Assembly: GCA_018882565.1 (NCBI GenBank)
Contig: VERQ01000003.1
Location: 1-41,063, forward strand
Origin: Candidatus Fonsibacter sp.
Lineage (GTDB): Bacteria; Pseudomonadota; Alphaproteobacteria; Pelagibacterales; Pelagibacteraceae
Length of the DNA: 41,063 nt
Direction of reading: 5' to 3'
A program made the position numbers and the translations under genes. The notes beneath the pieces are model-generated. The model was not told the DNA's origin and did not search any database. It saw only the letters and a list, made by a program, of their open reading frames with translations. Shown here piece by piece: positions 8,450-19,837 of this stretch (the stretch's first letter is position 1; each line of letters starts with the position of its first letter).

Positions 8450-8947
8450 TTATCTTCTTGCTACAACTTCACTAATTTTTTTACCACGAAGTATAGAAAT
8501 GTCTTTAGGTGATCTTTGCTTTGATAACGCTAACATACATGCTCTAACAACGTTGTAAGGATTTGATGAGCCAATTGATTTTGCAACAATATCTTGCATA
8601 CCTAACATTTCACATATTGCTCGGATAGCTCCACCTGCAATAATTCCTGTTCCAGCCGGTGCGCTTCTAAGAAGAACTTTTCCAGATCCACTTTTTCCAT
8701 AAGTATCATGGTGTATAGTTCTTCCTTCTCTTAAAGGAACTTTAACTAATGAACTTTTTGCTTCTTCTGATGCTTTCTTAATGGCATCAGGAACCTGTTT
8801 TGCTTTACCATGCCCATAACCAACTAAACCTTTTTGATTTCCAACTACAACAAGAGCTGCAAATCCAAATCTTCTTCCACCTTTTACCACTTTAGTAATT
8901 CGGTTAATCGCGACTAATTTTTCTTTAAGTTCTGATTGAGTATTCAT
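8450..8947 (-). CDS. rpsE: 30S ribosomal protein S5
   Basis: Small-subunit protein involved in decoding accuracy and mRNA unwinding. The double-stranded RNA-binding-like N-terminal domain contains [20 protein letters not shown] at about residues 16-35 and [14 protein letters not shown] near 44-57; the C-terminal domain has [15 protein letters not shown] and [10 protein letters not shown]. Length of 165 is slightly below average but complete. It lies 3 bp after rplR. Confidence 0.98.
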   Translation of the reverse strand: MNTQSELKEKLVAINRITKVVKGGRRFGFAALVVVGNQKGLVGYGHGKAKQVPDAIKKASEEAKSSLVKVPLREGRTIHHDTYGKSGSGKVLLRSAPAGTGIIAGGAIRAICEMLGMQDIVAKSIGSSNPYNVVRACMLALSKQRSPKDISILRGKKISEVVARR

Positions 8948-8950
8948 AAA

Positions 8951-9289
8951 TTAAAATTTTAATCCTTCTTTTCTAGCAGAGTCTGCTACTGCTTTAATAC
9001 GACCGTGATACTTATATCTACCTCTGTCAAAATAAACCTCTTTAATTCCTTTTTCCAAAGCTCTTTTTGCAACTAATTTGCCAACTTCTACTGATAATTC
9101 CATTTTTTTTTTCTTATCCATAGCTTTTTCAACTGAAGATGCTGAAACTAGAGTTTGATTTTTAGCGTCATCGATAACTTGAGCATAAATATTTTTTAAA
9201 GATCTAAAAACGGTAAGGCGCAATCCTGTAGGATTGTACTTTTTCATTTTTCCTCTAATTCTGCTCTGCCTTTTAATATCACTAGCCAT
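8951..9289 (-). CDS. rplR: 50S ribosomal protein L18
   Basis: 5S rRNA-binding protein of the central protuberance. Typical features are [18 protein letters not shown] at about residues 24-41 and the C-terminal [20 protein letters not shown]. Length of 112 residues is near the usual 117. It starts 2 bp after the rplF stop, inside the spc gene series. Confidence 0.97.
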   Translation of the reverse strand: MASDIKRQSRIRGKMKKYNPTGLRLTVFRSLKNIYAQVIDDAKNQTLVSASSVEKAMDKKKKMELSVEVGKLVAKRALEKGIKEVYFDRGRYKYHGRIKAVADSARKEGLKF

Positions 9290-9291
9290 AA

Positions 9292-9828
9292 TTATTTCTT
9301 TTTACCTTCTTTTCTTAAAACAAATTGATCAGAAGAAGTTATTCCTTTTCCTTTATAGGGTTCAACTGGTTTTAAAAACTTAATATCAGCACATACTTTT
9401 CCTACTAATTCTTTGTCTATTCCCTTAACTTTTATTGCTGTTTGTTTATCTATCGCAACTTCAATACCTTCGGGAATATCATAATGAACATCGTGGCTAA
9501 ATCCTAATTGAAAAATAATCTTTTTCCCTTGTAATGTAGCTCTAAAACCAACGCCTGTTAGTTTTAAATCCTTTTCGAATCCTTTTGATACACCAATAAT
9601 ACCATTATTAATTAAGCTTCTATGTAATCCCCAAGTAAGTTTGTTTGCATTTTTTTTATCAACGGGCTCAAGAGAAACTTTATTATCAGCAACTATTACT
9701 TTTAAAATACTTTGGTCTATAACCACTTCTTTTTTACTTTTAGCGCCTTGAATAATAACTTTATTATTCTCAACTTTAACAGTAACTCCAGATGGTAATG
9801 CAATAGGTGTTTTTCCAATTTTTGACAT
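9292..9828 (-). CDS. rplF: 50S ribosomal protein L6
   Basis: Two-domain 50S protein near the factor-binding site. It starts [15 protein letters not shown] and carries the signature PEPYKGKGI in the variant [10 protein letters not shown] near residues 153-162. Length of 178 is normal. It begins 3 bp after rpsH. Confidence 0.97.
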   Translation of the reverse strand: MSKIGKTPIALPSGVTVKVENNKVIIQGAKSKKEVVIDQSILKVIVADNKVSLEPVDKKNANKLTWGLHRSLINNGIIGVSKGFEKDLKLTGVGFRATLQGKKIIFQLGFSHDVHYDIPEGIEVAIDKQTAIKVKGIDKELVGKVCADIKFLKPVEPYKGKGITSSDQFVLRKEGKKK

Positions 9829-9831
9829 ATC

Positions 9832-10227
9832 TTAAGAAACCTTACAAAGGACCTCCCCCCCTAGTTTTTTTTCTCTAGCTTCATTGTCAGAGAAAATTCC
9901 TTTTGAAGTAGAAATAATAGATATTCCTAATCCGTTTTGAATTTTTTGAATACTGTCTGATCTAGAGTAAATTCTTCTTCCTGGTCTTGAAACTCTTTCA
10001 ATCTCTTTAATAACAGGATCTCCATACATATATTTTAAATTAATTTCTATTGTTTCAAAACTTTTGTCTTTTGAAACGGTATACTCTTGAATAAATCCTT
10101 CTTTTTGAAGAACATCTAAAACTGCTTTTCTTAATTTAGAACCAGGAACTGAAACTTTTTTTAAACCACGCATTTGCCCGTTTCTAATTCTTGTAATCAT
10201 ATCACCTATTGGATCTGTAATTTTCAT
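9832..10227 (-). CDS. rpsH: 30S ribosomal protein S8
   Basis: Primary 16S rRNA-binding protein; in E. coli it also represses spc-operon translation. The start DPIGDMITRIRNGQ and the end GISIISTSKGIFSDNEARE-K match S8. Length of 131 residues. A strong Shine-Dalgarno, GGAGGA at 10231-10236 on the minus strand, lies 3-8 bases before the ATG and supports this start. Confidence 0.97.
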   Translation of the reverse strand: MKITDPIGDMITRIRNGQMRGLKKVSVPGSKLRKAVLDVLQKEGFIQEYTVSKDKSFETIEINLKYMYGDPVIKEIERVSRPGRRIYSRSDSIQKIQNGLGISIISTSKGIFSDNEAREKKLGGEVLCKVS

Positions 10228-10236
10228 ATTTCCTCC

Positions 10237-10542
10237 TTACCAGCTAGCTTTCGTCATGCCTGGAATTTTTCCACTAGAAGCAAATTTTCTAAGTGCAATT
10301 CTAGACATTCTTAGTTTTCTATAATAACCACGCGATCTTCCAGTTATTTCACATCTATTTTTAACTCTATTTTTTGCTGAGTTTCTTGGAACTTTTGATA
10401 GTTTTAAACTGGCTAAAAATCTTTCATTTAATGTTAAGGTTTTATTCATGATAATTTTTTTAAGCTTAGATCTTTTGTTTTCATATCTCTTAGCCATTTT
10501 TACTCTTTTTAAATTTCTCTCGATTGAACTTCTTTTTGCCAT
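10237..10542 (-). CDS. rpsN: 30S ribosomal protein S14
   Basis: Head protein of the 30S subunit. It is the long (101-residue), zinc-independent C- type found in most proteobacteria: no CxxC pairs are present, and the conserved C-terminal block [19 protein letters not shown] lies near residues 63-81. The start codon abuts the rplE stop with no gap. Confidence 0.97.
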   Translation of the reverse strand: MAKRSSIERNLKRVKMAKRYENKRSKLKKIIMNKTLTLNERFLASLKLSKVPRNSAKNRVKNRCEITGRSRGYYRKLRMSRIALRKFASSGKIPGMTKASW

Positions 10543-11181
10543 TTAATTTAGCTCCTTATTTTTTTCTTTATCTTTTCCTTTTTCATTATCCTCAACTTTT
10601 TTAACTTTTTTCTTATCTGCTGAAAAAATTCCAACTTTAGCAAATGGAAAATTAAAACTATCAAGCAACATTCTAGCTTGTTCTTTAGTCTTTGCGGTCG
10701 TCACAACGGTAATATCTAGCCCTCTAATTTTATCTACTTTATCAAAGTTAACTTCTGGAAATATAATATGCTCTTTAACTCCAAAGCTGTAATTTGCTTC
10801 GCTATCAAAACTATTAGGATTTAATCCTCTAAAGTCTTTAATTCTTGGTAAGGCTATGTTTACTAAACGATCTAAAAAGAAATACATTTGATCTTTTCTT
10901 AAAGTAACTTTTAAACCCAAAGGAATACCAACTCTTGTTTTAAAATTAGAAATAGACTTTCTAGATTTTGTAACTTGAGCTTTTTGACCAGCAATAGCTG
11001 AAAGATCATCTTCTGCGCTTTTTAAAATTTTATTATCAGTTCCATCTAATCCTAGACCCATATTTAAAACTATTTTCACTAATCTAGGAGCTTGCATTTT
11101 ATTACTAAAAGATAAATTCTTACATAGTGTAGGTACTATTTCTTTTATGTACTTCTCTTTTAATCTAGGTACTAGTTTCAT
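10543..11181 (-). CDS. rplE: 50S ribosomal protein L5 with Lys/Glu-rich tail
   Basis: 5S rRNA-binding protein of the central protuberance. [13 protein letters not shown] near residues 32-44, [30 protein letters not shown] near 95-124 and [12 protein letters not shown] near 153-164 identify it. Typical L5 ends at about residue 180; here a highly charged tail of about 30 residues follows. The start overlaps rplX by 4 bases (ATGA). Confidence 0.97.
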   Translation of the reverse strand: MKLVPRLKEKYIKEIVPTLCKNLSFSNKMQAPRLVKIVLNMGLGLDGTDNKILKSAEDDLSAIAGQKAQVTKSRKSISNFKTRVGIPLGLKVTLRKDQMYFFLDRLVNIALPRIKDFRGLNPNSFDSEANYSFGVKEHIIFPEVNFDKVDKIRGLDITVVTTAKTKEQARMLLDSFNFPFAKVGIFSADKKKVKKVEDNEKGKDKEKNKELN

Positions 11182-11489
11182 TTTTTACTCTTCGTTTTTG
11201 GTTTCTCTTCTTTTATAATTTTTTTTGTTTCTTCTTTTTTTTCAACTTTTTTCTCTACTTTTGCATCAGACAATTTAACAACATTTGATATGTCAATTGG
11301 TCTTTCAATAGTAATAATTCCACCTTTTTTTTCTCTAGTTGGTTTTTGATGTTTTTTCTTTTCGTTAATGCCTTTAACCAAAACTTTTCTAATATCAGGA
11401 AATACTTTAATTACATTGCCAGTTTTCCCTTTATCGTCACCTGTAATAACTTTTACATTATCTCCTTTTTTAATTTTTAGTTTAATCAT
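11178..11489 (-). CDS. rplX: 50S ribosomal protein L24
   Basis: Assembly-initiating 50S protein at the tunnel exit. The KOW motif [20 protein letters not shown] is at about residues 7-26. The core ends near residue 75, after which about 28 residues are almost entirely Lys, Glu and Thr. A good Shine-Dalgarno (GGAGGTG on the minus strand, around 11492-11498) lies inside the end of rplN, which overlaps rplX by 4 bases. Confidence 0.97.
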   Translation of the reverse strand: MIKLKIKKGDNVKVITGDDKGKTGNVIKVFPDIRKVLVKGINEKKKHQKPTREKKGGIITIERPIDISNVVKLSDAKVEKKVEKKEETKKIIKEEKPKTKSKK

Positions 11490-11854
11490 AGCACCTCCGG
11501 AGCTAAAGAAATTATCTTCATAAAATTTTTATTTCTTAATTCTCTTGTGACTGGTCCAAAAATCCTAGTTCCAATAGGTTCACCATTTGGCTGCACTAAA
11601 ACTGCAGCATTAGCATCAAATTTTATTGAAGTTCCATCTAATCTTTTAATCTCTTTTCTTGTTCTTACGATTACTGCTTTATGAACATCACCTTTTTTTA
11701 CTTTACCTTTGGGAATAGCATCTTTAATTGAAACAACAATAATATCTCCTATTGTTGCATATCTTCTTTTAGATCCACCCAAAACTTTAATGCACTCCAC
11801 TTTTCGAGCTCCTGTATTATCAGCGACAAATAATTCTGTTTGTACTTGGATCAT
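11486..11854 (-). CDS. rplN: 50S ribosomal protein L14
   Basis: 50S interface protein, bridge to 16S rRNA and binding site of silencing factor. It starts [28 protein letters not shown] and has the invariant length of 122 residues, with [23 protein letters not shown] at the end. A Shine-Dalgarno GGAGGTGA lies within the end of rpsQ, whose stop abuts the rplN start. Confidence 0.98.
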   Translation of the reverse strand: MIQVQTELFVADNTGARKVECIKVLGGSKRRYATIGDIIVVSIKDAIPKGKVKKGDVHKAVIVRTRKEIKRLDGTSIKFDANAAVLVQPNGEPIGTRIFGPVTRELRNKNFMKIISLAPEVL

Positions 11855-12091
11855 TTATTTTTCACCTCCAACAACTATCCAACGTTTAAGTTTAGAAATT
11901 GGTTTGCTTTCTATAATAGAAACCATGTCTCCAACTTTTGACTTATTTTTTTCATCATGCGCATGATACTTTTTATAAGTAGTCATCACTTTTTTATATA
12001 TTGGATGAACAAATCTTCTGCTAACTTCAACAACAATAGTTTTGTTACTTTTGTCGCTAACTACTTTTCCTTTTAAAATTCTTTTAACCAT
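11855..12091 (-). CDS. rpsQ: 30S ribosomal protein S17
   Basis: Primary 16S rRNA-binding protein with an OB fold. Key parts: [18 protein letters not shown] near residues 6-23 and the signature [18 protein letters not shown] near 53-70. Length of 78 residues is standard. It overlaps rpmC by one base and abuts rplN. Confidence 0.97.
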   Translation of the reverse strand: MVKRILKGKVVSDKSNKTIVVEVSRRFVHPIYKKVMTTYKKYHAHDEKNKSKVGDMVSIIESKPISKLKRWIVVGGEK

Positions 12092-12282
12092 TATTTAGCT
12101 CTGTTTAAATTAATAAAAGTTTTAACTGTAGCAATAGAACGTCTATTAGTTTTAATAGAAGCTGTATTTGTTACTTGACCATTTTTTTTCTTAAATCGGA
12201 TATTAAATTGTTCTTTTTTTAATTTTTCCAATTCAGAAAATAATTGATCCTGTGTTAATTTTTTTATTTCTTTTGTTTTCAT
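12091..12282 (-). CDS. rpmC: 50S ribosomal protein L29
   Basis: Small coiled 50S protein at the tunnel exit, part of the docking site for SRP and trigger factor. It reads [29 protein letters not shown] in the first helix, then a second helix from about residue 38. Length of 63 residues fits. It overlaps both neighbours (rplP and rpsQ) by one base. Confidence 0.96.
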   Translation of the reverse strand: MKTKEIKKLTQDQLFSELEKLKKEQFNIRFKKKNGQVTNTASIKTNRRSIATVKTFINLNRAK

Positions 12283-12698
12283 TATTGCGTTCCTAATCTT
12301 TTAACCATTTTAGTTTTAATTGATAGTTTTGCCTGAGCTCTCTCAAAAGCTTCTTTGGCTACTATCTCGTCAACACCATCAATTTCAAAAATAATTCTTC
12401 CTGGTTTAACTCTAAATACGTAATACTCTAATCCACCCTTACCTTTACCCATCCTAACTTCTATTGGTTTTTTTGTGACAGGAATATTTGGGAAAATTCT
12501 AAGCCAAACTCTACCTGCTCTTTTCATATGTCTAGTTAAAGCAACTCTAGCAGCTTCAATTTCTTTAGAAGTTACTCTATTAGGTTCGGTAGCTTTTAAT
12601 CCAAACGATCCAAAATTCAATTCAGCTCCACGTGTAGCAACTCCGTGAATTTTTCCTTTAAAGGCTTTTCTATATTTTGTTCTAGCTGGCTGTAACAT
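12282..12698 (-). CDS. rplP: 50S ribosomal protein L16
   Basis: 50S protein contacting A-site tRNA. It begins [16 protein letters not shown], an invariant L16 start, and has [26 protein letters not shown] near residues 60-85. Length of 138 residues is normal. Because the ATG is fixed by this N-terminus, the 17-bp overlap with the end of rpsC is real. Confidence 0.97.
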   Translation of the reverse strand: MLQPARTKYRKAFKGKIHGVATRGAELNFGSFGLKATEPNRVTSKEIEAARVALTRHMKRAGRVWLRIFPNIPVTKKPIEVRMGKGKGGLEYYVFRVKPGRIIFEIDGVDEIVAKEAFERAQAKLSIKTKMVKRLGTQ

Positions 12699-13380
12699 TT
12701 TCTTTCTCGTTTATATTTTTAATTTCAGTATCATCATTTTTTTTCTTATCTTTTTCAAAAACAATACCTTTGTAAATCCAAACTTTTACCCCAATAATTC
12801 CATAAGTAGTTTCTGCTTCTGCTTCTCCGTAATCAACATCGGCTCTTAATGTATGAAGCGGAATACTTCCTTCTCTTAACCATTCTGTTCTTGCAATCTC
12901 TGTTCCTGCTAATCGTCCTGCAACAGTTATTTTAATTCCTTTAGCGCCCAATCTAAGAGTAGATTGCATAGCCCTTTTCATTGCTTTTCTATATGCAATT
13001 CGCTTTTCAAGTTGCTGAGCTACATTTTCTGCAACTAAATATGCATCTAATTCCGGTTTTCTTATTTCTTTTATATTCACTGAAACTTCCGAACTTGAAA
13101 TCTTATTTAGATTGCTTTTGATTTTATCAATATCAGAACCTTTTTTTCCAATTACAAAACCAGGTCTTGATGTAAAGATTGTTACTATGCATTTTTTAGT
13201 TGGTCTTTCGATAAAGATTTTTGAAATTCCAGAATTTTTAAGATTTTTATGAATATATTCTCTAATTTTAAAATCTTCGATTAAATATTGGCCATATTCT
13301 TTTTTCTTGGCAAACCACATTGAATCCCAGTTTTTATTAATACTTAATCTAAAGCTAATTGGATTAACCTTCTGACCCAT
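12682..13380 (-). CDS. rpsC: 30S ribosomal protein S3
   Basis: mRNA entry-channel protein with helicase function. [20 protein letters not shown] opens the protein; the KH domain has [13 protein letters not shown] near residues 76-88; the C-terminal domain has [31 protein letters not shown]. After about residue 208 the sequence becomes a Lys/Asn/Glu-rich tail. It overlaps the rplV stop by one base and rplP by 17 bases. Confidence 0.97.
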   Translation of the reverse strand: MGQKVNPISFRLSINKNWDSMWFAKKKEYGQYLIEDFKIREYIHKNLKNSGISKIFIERPTKKCIVTIFTSRPGFVIGKKGSDIDKIKSNLNKISSSEVSVNIKEIRKPELDAYLVAENVAQQLEKRIAYRKAMKRAMQSTLRLGAKGIKITVAGRLAGTEIARTEWLREGSIPLHTLRADVDYGEAEAETTYGIIGVKVWIYKGIVFEKDKKKNDDTEIKNINEKENVTAS

Positions 13381-13760
13381 TACTTAGCGGCCTCCACCGG
13401 AGTTTTTTTATTTTCCGAAACAATAATAGTTAAATTAGAAAAATGTTTTTTAATTCCAGCTGACCTTCCTCTTGCTCTTGGCATAAAACGTTTTAGTGTA
13501 ATTCCTTTTCCAACGTACGCTTCTTTTACAATTAAATTATCGATATCTAATTGATTGTTATTTTCAGCATTAGCAATTGCTGACTTTAAAGTTTTTTTAA
13601 TCTCACCCGCTACTCTTTTATCTGTAAATTCTAAATCTCTCATAGCAACATTAGCATTTTTTCCTCTAATACTTTTTAATATATTATTAATTTTACGAGG
13701 ACTTGATCTTAAGTTCCTGTAAATAGCCTTAACTTGATTTAAATCTTTATTTTTTGTCAT
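13380..13760 (-). CDS. rplV: 50S ribosomal protein L22
   Basis: Tunnel-lining 50S protein. The core reads [23 protein letters not shown] near residues 12-34 and carries the C-terminal [25 protein letters not shown] chose the ATG at 13758-13760 (MTKNKDLNQ; 126 residues), because it gives the usual L22 length and only a 14-bp overlap with rpsS. An in-frame ATG further upstream, giving 143 residues, would overlap rpsS by 65 bp and adds a Gln/Lys-rich segment with no L22 counterpart. Confidence 0.9.
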   Translation of the reverse strand: MTKNKDLNQVKAIYRNLRSSPRKINNILKSIRGKNANVAMRDLEFTDKRVAGEIKKTLKSAIANAENNNQLDIDNLIVKEAYVGKGITLKRFMPRARGRSAGIKKHFSNLTIIVSENKKTPVEAAK

Positions 13761-14052
13761 CTTTTTTTTCAGTTGCCGGAGCAGCTTTTTTATCTGCTGG
13801 TGTATGTCCAAAGAATTGTCTTGTTGCTGAAAACTCTCCTAATTTATGTCCAATCATTTCGTCTGTGATAGTCACTGGGAAGAATTTTTTTCCATTATGA
13901 ACTTCAAAAGTCATTCCAATAAATTCTGGAATAATTGTAGATTTTCTTGACCAAGTTTTGATTGGTTTTTTAATATTTTGATCTTTATGCTTTTGCACTT
14001 TCTTCATTAAACTTAATTCAACAAAAGGACCTTTCCAGACTGATCTACTCAT
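13747..14052 (-). CDS. rpsS: 30S ribosomal protein S19
   Basis: 30S head protein contacting S13. [19 protein letters not shown] at the start and [23 protein letters not shown] near residues 52-74 followed by GHTPADKKA are S19 signatures. The protein is 101 residues, with a C-terminal Ala/Lys/Asp tail about 9 residues longer than most. It starts 2 bp after rplB. Confidence 0.96.
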   Translation of the reverse strand: MSRSVWKGPFVELSLMKKVQKHKDQNIKKPIKTWSRKSTIIPEFIGMTFEVHNGKKFFPVTITDEMIGHKLGEFSATRQFFGHTPADKKAAPATEKKDDKK

Positions 14053-14054
14053 AA

Positions 14055-14882
14055 TTAATTAATACCTCTCTTCTTCTTTCTTGAGATAATATACTTATCG
14101 GTATTTTTATTTTTTCTAGTTTTCTTTCCTTTAGTCTTGATTCCCCAAGGAGTAACAGGATGTCTTCCTCCATTAGTTCTTCCTCCGTGTGGGTGGTCAA
14201 CCGGGTTCATTGCTATACCTCTTGTTTGCGGTCTAACTCCTAACCATCTGCTTCTTCCAGCTTTACCAATTTTAATATTTTTTTGATCAGGATTTGATAC
14301 AGCGCCGATAGTAGCTTTGCATAAACTTTGTACTCTTCTTACCTCGCCTGAGGCTAATTTTAATGTTGTGTAATCTTGGTCATGACTCATAATTTGAACA
14401 GAAGTTCCAGCTGATCTTGCTAATACTGCTCCATTACCTGGTCTCATTTCAACATTATGAACGACAGTTGCAGGTGGGATATCTATTAAAGGCATACAAT
14501 TTCCAATTTCTATATCTTTTTTTCGCCCAGTATGGATTTTAGTTCCAACTTTAATGTCTTGTGGAGCAATTAAATAGCTTTGAGTTTTATCTTCATATTC
14601 AATAAGCATAATATTAGCTGTTCTATAAGGATCGTACTCAAAACGAATTACTGTAGCAGGCATGTCAAACTTATTTCTTTTAAAATCTACAAATCTATAT
14701 TTTTTCTTATGTCCAGCTGAACGATGTCTTGATGTAATTCTTCCTAAATTATTTCTTCCATATGAGCCATTAATTCCTGAAGTCAAAGATTTAACAGGCT
14801 TACCTTTCCAAAGACCCGTTCTATCCAGTATAATTGTTCCTCTAGTAGATTTTGTATAAGGTTTATATGTTTTTAAAGTCAT
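14055..14882 (-). CDS. rplB: 50S ribosomal protein L2
   Basis: Essential 50S core protein close to the peptidyl transferase centre. [15 protein letters not shown] in the first 25 residues, the [18 protein letters not shown] block near 52-69, and the invariant C-terminal [23 protein letters not shown] near 225-247, which includes the functionally important His. Length of 275 is standard. Two bases separate it from rplW. Confidence 0.98.
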   Translation of the reverse strand: MTLKTYKPYTKSTRGTIILDRTGLWKGKPVKSLTSGINGSYGRNNLGRITSRHRSAGHKKKYRFVDFKRNKFDMPATVIRFEYDPYRTANIMLIEYEDKTQSYLIAPQDIKVGTKIHTGRKKDIEIGNCMPLIDIPPATVVHNVEMRPGNGAVLARSAGTSVQIMSHDQDYTTLKLASGEVRRVQSLCKATIGAVSNPDQKNIKIGKAGRSRWLGVRPQTRGIAMNPVDHPHGGRTNGGRHPVTPWGIKTKGKKTRKNKNTDKYIISRKKKRGIN

Positions 14883-14884
14883 TT

Positions 14885-15187
14885 TTATATTCCAGTTGTA
14901 ATATCAATTGATTGTCCTTTTTTTAAAGTAACAATAGCTTTTTTGTAGCCTGAAGTTCTTGCAATTCTTCCTCTGACCATTTTAAATCTTGGGTGAAGAT
15001 TAATTGTGTTAACTTTAACAACATTTACTTTAAAAAGTTTCTCAATACTTTTTTTAATATTTGCTTTTGTTGCAAATGGTGCAACTTTAAACACTACTTT
15101 ATTTAGTGAGCTTAGATTTGTAGATTTTTCAGTCACTACAGGCTCAAGAATAATATCATATGAGAAATTGTCAGCTCTTTTTTTCAT
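14885..15187 (-). CDS. rplW: 50S ribosomal protein L23
   Basis: Tunnel-exit protein that forms the trigger factor and SRP docking site. It contains [23 protein letters not shown] near residues 14-36 and ends with the basic loop [28 protein letters not shown]. Length of 100 residues is typical. The start overlaps rplD by 4 bases. Confidence 0.97.
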   Translation of the reverse strand: MKKRADNFSYDIILEPVVTEKSTNLSSLNKVVFKVAPFATKANIKKSIEKLFKVNVVKVNTINLHPRFKMVRGRIARTSGYKKAIVTLKKGQSIDITTGI

Positions 15188-15810
15188 TTTAATAATCTTT
15201 CTTGTAGTTTTTTAATTGAAGAATGAGTGAATAAAACATTGTGATATTTTAAAATGTCATAAACATTTGTTCCAATCTCCGGAATATTTTTAATATTCTT
15301 AATATTTTTTACATTATTTAATAAAACTTCATTTTCGTTATCATAAATTAACAATGCGCTTTTTGAATTTATTTTTGATAAAAATTTACTGAAATCTTTA
15401 GTTTTGAAATTTTTAAAATCCTTATCTGATAAAATATTAATTTTATTATCCAATACTTTGCTTGATAAAGCGTGTTTTAATCCTAGTTTTCTAACTTTTT
15501 TATTTAATCTTTTCACTCTGTGCTTTCCTTTTGCCTTTGGTCCATGCGCAATACCACCACCAACAAATATTGGAGCTGTGATATTACCATGTCTCGCTCC
15601 TCCAGATCCTTTTTGTGGTCCAATCTTTTTTCTAGATCCAGCAACTTCTCCTCTAGTTTTTGTATAACCAGTTTTTTTTGAGTGACGACTTATTTGCCAA
15701 TCTACAACCATTTTTATAATGTCTTTTCTAGGTTTTAATGAAAATACACTGTCAGAAACCTCAATATTTCCAACATCTTTTCCATCAATTCCTAATTCTT
15801 TTATTTTCAT
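15184..15810 (-). CDS. rplD: 50S ribosomal protein L4
   Basis: Tunnel-constriction protein; in E. coli it is also the repressor of the S10 operon. The conserved extended loop reads [25 protein letters not shown] near residues 53-77. I chose the ATG at 15808-15810 ([14 protein letters not shown]; 208 residues): it matches usual L4 starts and lies 4 bp after the rplC stop. An upstream in-frame ATG at 15855 would add a 15-residue Gln/Arg stretch that overlaps the rplC tail by 41 bp. Confidence 0.93.
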   Translation of the reverse strand: MKIKELGIDGKDVGNIEVSDSVFSLKPRKDIIKMVVDWQISRHSKKTGYTKTRGEVAGSRKKIGPQKGSGGARHGNITAPIFVGGGIAHGPKAKGKHRVKRLNKKVRKLGLKHALSSKVLDNKINILSDKDFKNFKTKDFSKFLSKINSKSALLIYDNENEVLLNNVKNIKNIKNIPEIGTNVYDILKYHNVLFTHSSIKKLQERLLK

Positions 15811-15814
15811 ATAA

Positions 15815-16597
15815 TTACTTCTTCTCTGCTGCAGGCGCTGCTGCTGGCTTTGCATCTTTTTTATTAGTTTCTGCGCTTTTTTCTTTTTTATTTGATTTTT
15901 CTTTTAATCCTTCAGCAAGATCTTCTTTGAAAGCTTGAATAGTATCTTTCATAGTTCTTTTGTTTCGTTCTTTAACAGCCTTATTAATCTCAACTACGGA
16001 ATTTTTTGCTCCTGGCACTGATCCTTTAACAAATAACAAGTTATTTTCTAAATCTGTTTCGATAATCTCTAATCTTTCAACTGTTCTAAATTTGTCACCC
16101 ATGTGTCCGGCCATTTTTTTACCTTTAAACACTCTACCTGGATCTTGTCTTTGTCCTGTAGAACCATGAGATCTGTGAGAAACTGAAACACCGTGAGTTG
16201 CTCTTAATCCTGCAAAATTATGTCTTTTCATAACTCCTGCAAAACCTCTTCCAATTGTTTTTGATCTAACGTCTACAAAATTTATATCTTTGAAAATATT
16301 TAAATCTATGTCCGACCCTAATTTCAAATCACTGTCTTTTTCTACTCTAAACTCTTTTAAAATTTTTTTAGGTTCTAGAGATTTTTTTGCAAAAACGCCT
16401 TTCATCTGTTTTGTTACTTTTGAATTTTTAATATGTCCAAAACCAACTAATACGGCGCTGTAACCACGTTTCTCTTTAGTGATAACATCAACTACTTTGC
16501 CTGGCTCAACATGAAGAACTGTAACAGGAACAGATTGACCATTTTCGTAGAACCTTCTTGTCATACCAATTTTTTTACCTATTAAACCTAAAGTCAT
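15815..16597 (-). CDS. rplC: 50S ribosomal protein L3 with Ala/Lys-rich tail
   Basis: Early-assembly 50S protein near the peptidyl transferase centre. It starts LIGKKIGMTRRFYENGQSVPVTVL and carries the L3 signature FAGLRATHGVSVSHRSHGSTGQRQDPGRVF around residues 128-157. Typical L3 ends near residue 210; here a tail of about 45 residues rich in Lys, Glu and Ala follows, ending in repeated Ala-Pro. It lies 3 bp after rpsJ. Confidence 0.97.
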   Translation of the reverse strand: MTLGLIGKKIGMTRRFYENGQSVPVTVLHVEPGKVVDVITKEKRGYSAVLVGFGHIKNSKVTKQMKGVFAKKSLEPKKILKEFRVEKDSDLKLGSDIDLNIFKDINFVDVRSKTIGRGFAGVMKRHNFAGLRATHGVSVSHRSHGSTGQRQDPGRVFKGKKMAGHMGDKFRTVERLEIIETDLENNLLFVKGSVPGAKNSVVEINKAVKERNKRTMKDTIQAFKEDLAEGLKEKSNKKEKSAETNKKDAKPAAAPAAEKK

Positions 16598-16600
16598 AAT

Positions 16601-16909
16601 TTAAATCTTAATTTCTACATCTACGCCTGAAGCTAGATCTAATTTCATTAACGCCTCAACTGTTTGAGGTGTTGGATCTAGAATATCTATCATTCGTTTA
16701 TGTGTTCTAGTTTCAAACTGTTCTCTACTTTTTTTATCAATGTGAGGCGATCTTAATACTGTAAAAATTTCTTTACGTGTAGGAAGTGGTATTGGTCCTC
16801 TAACCTGAGCTCCAGTTCTTTTTGCTGTATTTACAATCTCGATTGTAGACTGATCTAAAACTTTATGATCATACGCTCTTAATTTAATTCTAATATTCTG
16901 TTTGTCCAT
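16601..16909 (-). CDS. rpsJ: 30S ribosomal protein S10
   Basis: 30S head protein and NusE antitermination factor. It reads [16 protein letters not shown] near the start and [29 protein letters not shown] near residues 39-67. Length of 102 residues is standard. It begins 3 bp after fusA, with no tuf gene and no S10 leader between them, so the S10 genes appear to be a continuation of the str transcript. Confidence 0.98.
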   Translation of the reverse strand: MDKQNIRIKLRAYDHKVLDQSTIEIVNTAKRTGAQVRGPIPLPTRKEIFTVLRSPHIDKKSREQFETRTHKRMIDILDPTPQTVEALMKLDLASGVDVEIKI

Positions 16910-16912
16910 AAT

Positions 16913-18988
16913 TTAAGCCATTTTCTTTGTAACTTCGTCCTGAACGTTTTGAGGAACGCGATCATAATGATCAAATTGCATTGTGTACTGTGCTCTACCT
17001 TGTGACATTGATCTTAAAGTGTTTACGTAACCAAACATATTTGCAAGTGGGACCATTGCATTAATAACGGCAGCATTACCTCTTTTGTCAGTTGATCCAA
17101 CTTGACCTCTTCTGCTATTTAAATCTCCGATAACATCGCCCATATAGTCTTCTGGTGTCACTACTTCAACTTTCATAATTGGTTCTAAAAGTTTTGGATG
17201 AGCTTGAAGGCACATTTCTCTGAAACAATATCTCGCTGCTAATTCGAATGCTAATGGACTTGAGTCTACTTCATGATGTAATCCATCTATTATTTGAACT
17301 TTGTAATCTAACAATGGAAATCCAGCTAATACTCCTGAATCCGCAACACTTAAAATTCCTTTTTCAACTCCAGGAATAAATTCTCTTGGAATAGATCCAC
17401 CTTTAATTAAATTTTCAACAATTCTTCCTTCTCCTTGAGCAAGAGGCTCAACTGCTAATTTAACTTTGGCAAATTGACCAGCTCCACCACTTTGTTTTTT
17501 ATGCGTATACTCAAGTTTTGCAGGCGAAGTAATCGTTTCTCTATAAGCAACTTGTGGTGCTCCAATATTAGCTTCAACTTTAAATTCTCTTTTCATTCTA
17601 TCTACAATAATTTCAAGGTGTAACTCTCCCATTCCTTTAATAATAGTTTGACCAGATTCATTGTCTGAAGAAACTCTAAATGAAGGATCTTCTTTTGCTA
17701 AACGATTAAGAGCTTCTCCCATTTTTTCTTGGTCATTTTTTGTTTTAGGCTCAACGGCAATTTCAATAACTGGTTCAGGAAAATCCATAGACTCTAATAC
17801 GATTGGATTATTTTTGTCACAAAGAGTATGTCCTGTAATTGTATTTTTAAGACCTGCTAAAGCGACAATATCTCCAGCGCTTGCACTTTTAATGTCTTCT
17901 CTGTTATTCGCATGCATCAACAACATACGACCAATTCTTTCTTCTTTACCAGTTGAAGCGTTAAGTACTCCTGTGCCTGTGGATAAAGTGCCTGAATAAA
18001 TTCTTATAAAAGTCAATGATCCAACAAATGGATCGTTTGCTATTTTAAATGCTAAAGCAGAAAATGGTTCAGCATCATTACATTTTCTAACTAGTTCTTC
18101 GTCTGAATCTGGTTTAGTTCCTTTTACTTGACCAACGTCCTTAGGACTTGGCAAGTAATCAACTACTGCATCTAAAATTAATTGAACTCCTTTATTCTTA
18201 AAAGCGGCTCCACAAATTATAGGAACAAAAGCAAAAGAAATTGCTCCTTTTCTAATACAAGCTTTTAGTTCTGCCTCCGATGGATCTTTACCATTAAGAT
18301 AATTTTCCATTACTTTTTCATCTTGCTCAACAGCAAGCTCTACTAATTCTTTTCTATATTTAACTGCTTGTTCCTTAAGATCCGCTGGAATTTCAACATA
18401 ATCAAATTTTGCACCTAAACTTTCATCCTGCCAAACAACACCTTTCATTGTCACAAGATCAACAACCCCTTTAAACGTACTTTCAATACCAATTGGAAGC
18501 TGAAGGACCATAGGAGTTGCTCCTAAACGCTCTTTAATCATATCAACGCACATGAAAAAATTAGCTCCAGTTCTATCTAATTTATTAACAAAACAAATTC
18601 TTGGAACTTTATATTTGTCTGCCTGTCTCCATACTGTTTCAGACTGAGGTTCAACACCTGCAACTCCATCAAAACAAGCAACAGCTCCGTCTAAAACTTT
18701 TAATGATCTTTCAACTTCAATAGTAAAATCTACGTGTCCTGGTGTATCAATAATGTTAATTCTATGTCCTTTCCAAAAACAAGTTGTTGCTGCAGATGTA
18801 ATTGTAATTCCTCTTTCTTGTTCTTGCTCCATCCAATCCATAGTAGCGGCACCGTCGTGCACTTCACCAATTTTATGAGCTTTTCCTGTGTAATATAAAA
18901 TTCTTTCTGTAGTGGTAGTTTTGCCAGCGTCAATGTGGGCAGCGATACCTATGTTTCTATATTTATCGATTGGATATTTTTCGCTCAT
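16913..18988 (-). CDS. fusA: translation elongation factor G
   Basis: GTPase that drives translocation of tRNA and mRNA on the ribosome. P-loop AHIDAGKTT is at residues 17-25 of the 691-residue protein, switch [10 protein letters not shown] and base-specific NKLD follow, and the C-terminal domain ends [15 protein letters not shown] chose the ATG at 18986-18988 ([15 protein letters not shown]), which aligns with known EF-G starts and leaves 4 bp to rpsG. An ATG eight codons upstream would overlap rpsG by 20 bp. Confidence 0.97.
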   Translation of the reverse strand: MSEKYPIDKYRNIGIAAHIDAGKTTTTERILYYTGKAHKIGEVHDGAATMDWMEQEQERGITITSAATTCFWKGHRINIIDTPGHVDFTIEVERSLKVLDGAVACFDGVAGVEPQSETVWRQADKYKVPRICFVNKLDRTGANFFMCVDMIKERLGATPMVLQLPIGIESTFKGVVDLVTMKGVVWQDESLGAKFDYVEIPADLKEQAVKYRKELVELAVEQDEKVMENYLNGKDPSEAELKACIRKGAISFAFVPIICGAAFKNKGVQLILDAVVDYLPSPKDVGQVKGTKPDSDEELVRKCNDAEPFSALAFKIANDPFVGSLTFIRIYSGTLSTGTGVLNASTGKEERIGRMLLMHANNREDIKSASAGDIVALAGLKNTITGHTLCDKNNPIVLESMDFPEPVIEIAVEPKTKNDQEKMGEALNRLAKEDPSFRVSSDNESGQTIIKGMGELHLEIIVDRMKREFKVEANIGAPQVAYRETITSPAKLEYTHKKQSGGAGQFAKVKLAVEPLAQGEGRIVENLIKGGSIPREFIPGVEKGILSVADSGVLAGFPLLDYKVQIIDGLHHEVDSSPLAFELAARYCFREMCLQAHPKLLEPIMKVEVVTPEDYMGDVIGDLNSRRGQVGSTDKRGNAAVINAMVPLANMFGYVNTLRSMSQGRAQYTMQFDHYDRVPQNVQDEVTKKMA

Positions 18989-18992
18989 AAAT

Positions 18993-19837
<845 letters not shown>

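Noticed and set aside
13761-13811. Upstream ATG extending rplV to 143 residues
   Set aside because: Would overlap rpsS by 65 bp and adds a Gln/Lys stretch absent from L22; the ATG at 13758-13760 gives the usual length.
15811-15855. Upstream ATG extending rplD by 15 residues
   Set aside because: The added residues are the rplC Ala/Lys tail read in another frame; the start at 15810 matches L4 proteins.
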